Positions 4,915 through 7,687 of a stretch of DNA of 7,687 nt are shown piece by piece. Position 1 is the first letter of the stretch. Every line of letters begins with the position of its first letter. A model generated the notes under the pieces. It had not been told where the DNA came from and did no database searches. It worked only from the letters and a program-made list of their open reading frames with translations. Source of the DNA: Chloroflexota bacterium. GTDB taxonomy: Bacteria > Chloroflexota > Dormibacteria > Dormibacterales > Dormibacteraceae. Made by a program: the position numbers and the translations under genes. Location of the stretch: contig VBJE01000010.1 in assembly GCA_005879675.1 (NCBI GenBank), forward strand, positions 1-7,687, given 5' to 3'.

Positions 4915-5310
4915 TCAGCGGCTGCTGATCCGCCGCACCACCGCTGCCACCTCGTCCAGCGGCAACCCGACCGGGCAGACCGCCGCAGCGGCGGCCAGGT
5001 CTGGTGTCTCGCCCTCGACGTCGGAGGAAGCCTCTCCCAACCGCGCGTAGAGCCGCATATAAGAGGACGCGAGGTCGGGGAGTCGCGTCTTGCCCAATCG
5101 CCCCGCGGCGAGGGCGCACAGGCCGCAGTTGATGCACGTCACGAGACGCGGATGCCGCGTCCGCTCGGCGCTGTCGATGGCGCCGATGCCGTCCGCGGCA
5201 TATGTTTCGAGCAGCGCGGGCAGCTGCGGCCTTGGACGAGCGAGCCGGCGACGCGTGAGGTGTGCGCCGTACGCCAGCGCGAGCCTGGCGATCGAATCAG
5301 CGCGACCCAT
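4915..5310 (-). CDS. Small [4Fe-4S] ferredoxin-like protein coupled to the G3P dehydrogenase
   Basis: This 131-residue protein is dominated by one iron-sulfur motif: CINCGLC (C59, C62, C65) followed 47 residues later by VCPVGLPLDEV (C112-P113). CxxCxxC plus a remote Cys-Pro is how one [4Fe-4S] cluster is held in ferredoxins and in SdhB/GlpC/HdrC-type subunits. The second ferredoxin motif is missing, so a single cluster is expected. The N-terminus (1-55) is basic and helical, without a signal peptide or membrane span. ATG 5310 overlaps the end of the dehydrogenase gene by 14 bp (GGTGGG just upstream is a weak ribosome site), so the two are made together. The likely role is passing electrons from the dehydrogenase to a quinone or other acceptor, as GlpC does for GlpAB. 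The cluster is well supported by the residues; the role is inferred. Confidence 0.8.
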   Translation of the reverse strand: MGRADSIARLALAYGAHLTRRRLARPRPQLPALLETYAADGIGAIDSAERTRHPRLVTCINCGLCALAAGRLGKTRLPDLASSYMRLYARLGEASSDVEGETPDLAAAAAVCPVGLPLDEVAAVVRRISSR

Positions 5311-6919
5311 CGCCCACCATGAGACCGCGCATGGCTCCCTGCGCAAGCTCCTCCTGCGCCCAGCCCGCATGGCCGAGCACCGGAGCGCGGCCGAGCCACG
5401 CGCCGCGGACGAAGTCGCGAGCCGCGTCAAACTTCTGCGACGCGCTCCAGCCGAGCTCCCGACCGACGACCTCGGCCGCGCGCAGGATGCACGCCGCACC
5501 CGCGCATGGCCCGGCCGCGATGCCGACCCGTCGGAACGCATCGGCGAGCGAGCGCACCTGCTCGTGCCTCGCGGCGTAGATCAGCTCGGATTCGGTCACC
5601 GGCTCGCAGCGACACAGGATCCTCGACGTGCCGCCTTCGTCGAGCACTCTCTCAGCGTCCGACCCATGCCGCATCTGCAGCTTCATGGCCGCGAGCGCTG
5701 GAACGCCGCATCGAGCGGCGAGCTCGGCCGGCGGCACCGGGTCCGATTCGTTGCCGGGAAGCGGTCTTGACGACGTCTCGGACCTGGCCTGGTGTCCCAG
5801 CTTGCGGCACACCGCGTCAGACGTCTCCTCGGCCATGAGCCTGTACATCGAGAGCTTGCCGCCGGCGATGCTGATGAGCCCGTCCGCGCCCTGCTTCGAA
5901 TGGTCGATCACCTCATAGCGCCGGGACAGCTCGTCCTCGTAACGCCGCCACTTGAACAAGGTGGGCCGAACGCCGGTCGTCGTCCGCACCGGGCGGTAAT
6001 CGCGGATGGAGGGGAAGACCCGCTCGAACGCCTGGAGCAGGTAGTCGACCTCGTCCTGAAGCACATCGACCGAGTCGAGGTCGCCGTAGAAGTCGTCGTC
6101 GGTGGTGCCGAGAAGCGTGAATCCGCCATGGGCAACCATCAGCAGGTCGCGACCGTCGATCGATTCGGCGCTGATCGAGAAGTTCGAGATGCGGTGCGGG
6201 TAGACGATGTGGATGCCTTTCGCCGGTCGCAGCTCGACCTGAGCGCCCGCCATCGCCGCTACCGCCGGCGACCAGGGCCCGGTGGCGTTGACGATGACAC
6301 GCGCCCTCGCCTCGGCGACCGCACCGTCCGGGCCGCGGTACCGGACGCCGATCACCTTGCCGCCGTCCCGAATGAGCTCGGTAACCCGGGTGTGGTTCAG
6401 CGCCCGAGCCCCGTGCGCCACCGCGTCCTGGACGTTCGCGAAGACGAGGCGGTGCGGATCGACGCCCCACTCCTCCATCGTCACGGCGCCGATCAGGTCC
6501 GGCGCCAGGCCCGGCTCTGCCCGCAACGCCTCCTCGGGCGTAAGGCGCCGGTGCGGGTGCGCCTTCTTGAGCGGCTGGAAACGGTCGTAGACCTCCATCG
6601 CCGTCTCCATGCGCTCGATGTTGTTCTTGTCGTGCGGGAGCACCGGGATGATGAAGACGACGCGGTAGACCAGGTTGCGCGCGATGGTCACGATGTGGCC
6701 GGCGTCCTGGCAGGAGAGGCGTGTGGTGTCCCAGTCGAACTCGAGATAGCGCGGTCCGCCGTGGATCATCCAGCTCGAGGCGCCCGTGGTCCCAGCGCCC
6801 CAATCGCCTTTGTCCAGGAGCAGCACGGACAGGCCGCGTAGGGACAGGTCGCGCGCCACACCCGCGCCGGTGATGCCGCCTCCGATGACGACGACGTCGT
6901 AGGGGCTCGCGGCGCTCAC
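5297..6919 (-). CDS. glpD: FAD-dependent glycerol-3-phosphate dehydrogenase with C-terminal [2Fe-2S] BFD domain
   Basis: This 540-residue flavoenzyme should oxidise sn-glycerol 3-phosphate to dihydroxyacetone phosphate at the inner membrane face. The DAO fold covers about 7-370: FAD motif GGGITGAG (13-20), GTTGASSWMIHGGPRYLE (43-60, GlpD-like HGGxRYLE), VNATGPW (210-216), GTTDDDFYGD (271-280), TTTGVRPTLF and the FAD-closing SIAGGKLSMYR (350-360). Residues 436-477 add CRC and GPCAGAAC (C436, C438, C472, C477), the four ligands of a BFD-type [2Fe-2S] cluster, seen in GlpA but not in classic GlpD. The end (RGAWLGRAPVLGHAG) still resembles the GlpD C-terminal helix. So the core is GlpD-like with a GlpA-like redox tail. 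It starts at GTG 6919 without a ribosome site, 9 nt after a TTTAAT box. A small [4Fe-4S] protein gene overlaps its end. A related FAD oxidoreductase with another polyol-phosphate substrate is possible. Confidence 0.9.
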   Translation of the reverse strand: MSAASPYDVVVIGGGITGAGVARDLSLRGLSVLLLDKGDWGAGTTGASSWMIHGGPRYLEFDWDTTRLSCQDAGHIVTIARNLVYRVVFIIPVLPHDKNNIERMETAMEVYDRFQPLKKAHPHRRLTPEEALRAEPGLAPDLIGAVTMEEWGVDPHRLVFANVQDAVAHGARALNHTRVTELIRDGGKVIGVRYRGPDGAVAEARARVIVNATGPWSPAVAAMAGAQVELRPAKGIHIVYPHRISNFSISAESIDGRDLLMVAHGGFTLLGTTDDDFYGDLDSVDVLQDEVDYLLQAFERVFPSIRDYRPVRTTTGVRPTLFKWRRYEDELSRRYEVIDHSKQGADGLISIAGGKLSMYRLMAEETSDAVCRKLGHQARSETSSRPLPGNESDPVPPAELAARCGVPALAAMKLQMRHGSDAERVLDEGGTSRILCRCEPVTESELIYAARHEQVRSLADAFRRVGIAAGPCAGAACILRAAEVVGRELGWSASQKFDAARDFVRGAWLGRAPVLGHAGWAQEELAQGAMRGLMVGDGSR

Positions 6920-6928
6920 GCCGCACAG

Positions 6929-6934
6929 ATTAAA
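6929..6934 (-). promoter_or_regulatory. Possible -10 box (TTTAAT) for the glpD-like operon
   Basis: TTTAAT on the minus strand ends 9 nt before GTG 6919, in the only AT-rich pocket of the gap. The spacing equals that of the TATAAT before the first trkA-like gene, suggesting a nearly leaderless mRNA. No clear -35 was seen. Confidence 0.4.
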
Positions 6935-6960
6935 AGACCGCCTCCACGGGAAGGAGAGCA

Positions 6961-7023
6961 GCGGGCTACCCCGCGACCACGACGCGGGGACCCCAGTAGG
7001 AGGGCCGGGTCGGCTTTGCCGAC
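6961..7023 (+). other. Structured intergenic segment: two hairpins preceding a plus-strand terminator
   Basis: CCCCGCG (6969-6975) pairs with CGCGGGG (6983-6989) around a 7-nt loop, and GTCGGC (7009-7014) pairs with GCCGAC (7018-7023) around TTT. GCGGG (6961-6965) can alternatively pair with CCCGC (6970-6974). The segment could be a plus-strand small RNA or a minus-strand untranslated region between the EF-G and glpD-like genes. I match it to no known RNA family, and GC-rich DNA makes short hairpins common. Confidence 0.3.
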
Positions 7024-7029
7024 GCCGCG

Positions 7030-7065
7030 ATGAGAGGAAACCCGGCGGTTTCCTCTCATGTTTTT
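7030..7065 (+). terminator. Intrinsic terminator, U tract on the plus strand
   Basis: ATGAGAGGAAACC (7030-7042) and GGTTTCCTCTCAT (7047-7059) form a perfect 13-bp stem with a CGGC loop, followed on the plus strand by GTTTTT (T run 7061-7065). On the minus strand the hairpin begins 4 bases after the EF-G stop codon but is followed by CGCGGCG, not a U tract. It may still mark the 3' end of the EF-G transcript. Confidence 0.7.
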
Positions 7066-7687
7066 AGCTGGCCGCTACGTGCTGCTTCTGGAACTCTTCG
7101 ATGATGCCTTTGGCGAGATGCGCGGGCATCTCCTCGTAATGCGAGAACTTCATGGCAAAGCTTCCTCGGCCCTGCGTGATCGAGCGCAGGTCGAGCGCGA
7201 AACGCAGCATCTCCGACTCCGGGACCAAGGCCTTGACCTCTTGATAGCCATCGTTCGGTTCGGTGCCGAGGATCTTGCCGCGCCGGACGTTGACGTCGGA
7301 CATGATGTCGCCGAGGTTTTTCTCGGGCACGCGGATGCTCGCCTCGACCAGCGGTTCGAGCAGCACCGGGCCGGCGTCGAGCGCGGCCCTGCGGATGGCG
7401 AGCGACCCAGCGATCTGGAAGGCCATGTCGTTGGAGTCGACCGAGTGGTACTTCCCATCCACCAGCGTCACCTTGACGTCGACCATCGGATAGCCGGCGA
7501 CGACGCCCTTGGCCATGTTGTCCACGATCCCCTTCTGGACGGAGGCACGGAAGTTCTGTGGGATGGCTCCGCCGAAGATCTTGTCCTCCCAGACGAATCC
7601 CTCGCCTCGCTTGGTGGGAGCGACCTCGATGACGCAGATCCCGTACTGGCCGTGACCGCCCGACTGCTTGACATGCCGACCTTCGGC
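7064..7687 (-). CDS. fusA: Elongation factor G (EF-G/EF-G2 type), C-terminal part, cut by window edge
   Basis: The last 207 residues are visible; the GTPase and middle domains lie beyond the right edge (full proteins are about 690-700 residues). Domain IV shows HVKQSGGHGQYG, GFVWEDKIFGGAIPQNF, then GYPMVDVKVTLVDGKYHSVD (described in parts). Domain V shows VLLEPLVEASIRVPE, DIMSDVNVRRGKILGTE and DLRSITQGRGSF, ending FSHYEEMPAHLAKGII. EF-G uses GTP to drive tRNA-mRNA translocation, and together with RRF splits ribosomes. The wording GGHGQYG, in place of the common GGRGQYG, together with RGKILGTE leans toward the EF-G2/EF-G-like subgroup, so this may be a second copy and not the main fusA. That needs the missing part. 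No open-frame disruption is seen. A long hairpin follows the stop at once. Confidence 0.92.
   Translation of the reverse strand, partial: AEGRHVKQSGGHGQYGICVIEVAPTKRGEGFVWEDKIFGGAIPQNFRASVQKGIVDNMAKGVVAGYPMVDVKVTLVDGKYHSVDSNDMAFQIAGSLAIRRAALDAGPVLLEPLVEASIRVPEKNLGDIMSDVNVRRGKILGTEPNDGYQEVKALVPESEMLRFALDLRSITQGRGSFAMKFSHYEEMPAHLAKGIIEEFQKQHVAAS

Noticed and set aside
4706..5137. Minus-strand frame running from the ferredoxin-like gene across the gap into the NTF2-like gene
   Set aside because: It is an Arg/Gly-rich out-of-frame translation that would cross the predicted promoter; the gap shows no independent coding signal.
5792..6841. A 349-residue open frame on the plus strand
   Set aside because: It lies wholly opposite the glpD-like gene, whose motifs are unmistakable; the plus-strand translation is a Val/Arg/Asp-rich mirror without a fold signature.
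5913..6926. A 337-residue open frame on the minus strand in another frame of the glpD-like gene
   Set aside because: Arg/Gly/His-rich shadow of the same gene; no domain is recognisable and the true frame carries the FAD and Fe-S motifs.
6950..7060. A possible c-di-GMP (GEMM-I) riboswitch on the minus strand, suggested by GGAAACC, GGCAAAGCC and CGGGGTAGCCCG
   Set aside because: The GGAAACC lies inside a perfect 13-bp stem and the AAAG loop caps a simple hairpin, so the arrangement does not fit the GEMM three-way junction; the resemblance is only of short words.

Overview
The window is GC-rich bacterial DNA, densely coded, with overlapping or closely spaced genes and several non-ATG starts. 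It looks like ordinary chromosome of a high-GC soil or environmental lineage. The mix of paired single-domain TrkA proteins, a DUF5679-type zinc protein, a GlpD with a BFD iron-sulfur tail and an EF-G2-flavoured elongation factor resembles Chloroflexota/Dormibacterota-like or actinobacterial genomes. That placement is an inference from gene content and is weak. No rRNA, tRNA, CRISPR, insertion sequence or phage gene was seen.

Left part (1-1536). A small two-helix membrane protein and a UspA-family protein (cut by the left edge) read leftward and share one base at their stop/start. Divergently, two consecutive TrkA-type RCK_N proteins read rightward, 4 bp apart. A strong hairpin terminator (1508-1536) closes this unit and serves the convergent genes as well.

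Middle part (1550-4725), all on the minus strand. In transcription order: an NTF2-like hypothetical protein, a 124-residue hypothetical protein, a PHP-domain phosphoesterase, a PfkB-type sugar/nucleoside kinase, a macro-domain ADP-ribose-binding protein and a tiny zinc-ribbon protein (DUF5679-like). PHP, PfkB and macro genes overlap (8 and 22 bp), so they probably form a translationally coupled unit with a shared job in sugar-phosphate or ADP-ribose metabolism. The zinc-ribbon gene appears to have its own promoter.

Right part (4915-7687), minus strand. An FAD glycerol-3-phosphate dehydrogenase with a C-terminal [2Fe-2S] BFD domain overlaps by 14 bp a small protein carrying CxxCxxC...CP, the ligand set of one [4Fe-4S] cluster. 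Together they look like a compact dehydrogenase plus electron-transfer partner. Upstream lies the 3' part of an elongation factor G gene, cut by the right edge. The 144-bp gap between them holds three hairpins, the last followed by a T run on the plus strand, although no plus-strand gene precedes it.

A recurring feature is a TATAAT-like box ending only about 8-12 nt before a start codon that lacks a Shine-Dalgarno sequence, which suggests leaderless or nearly leaderless transcripts.
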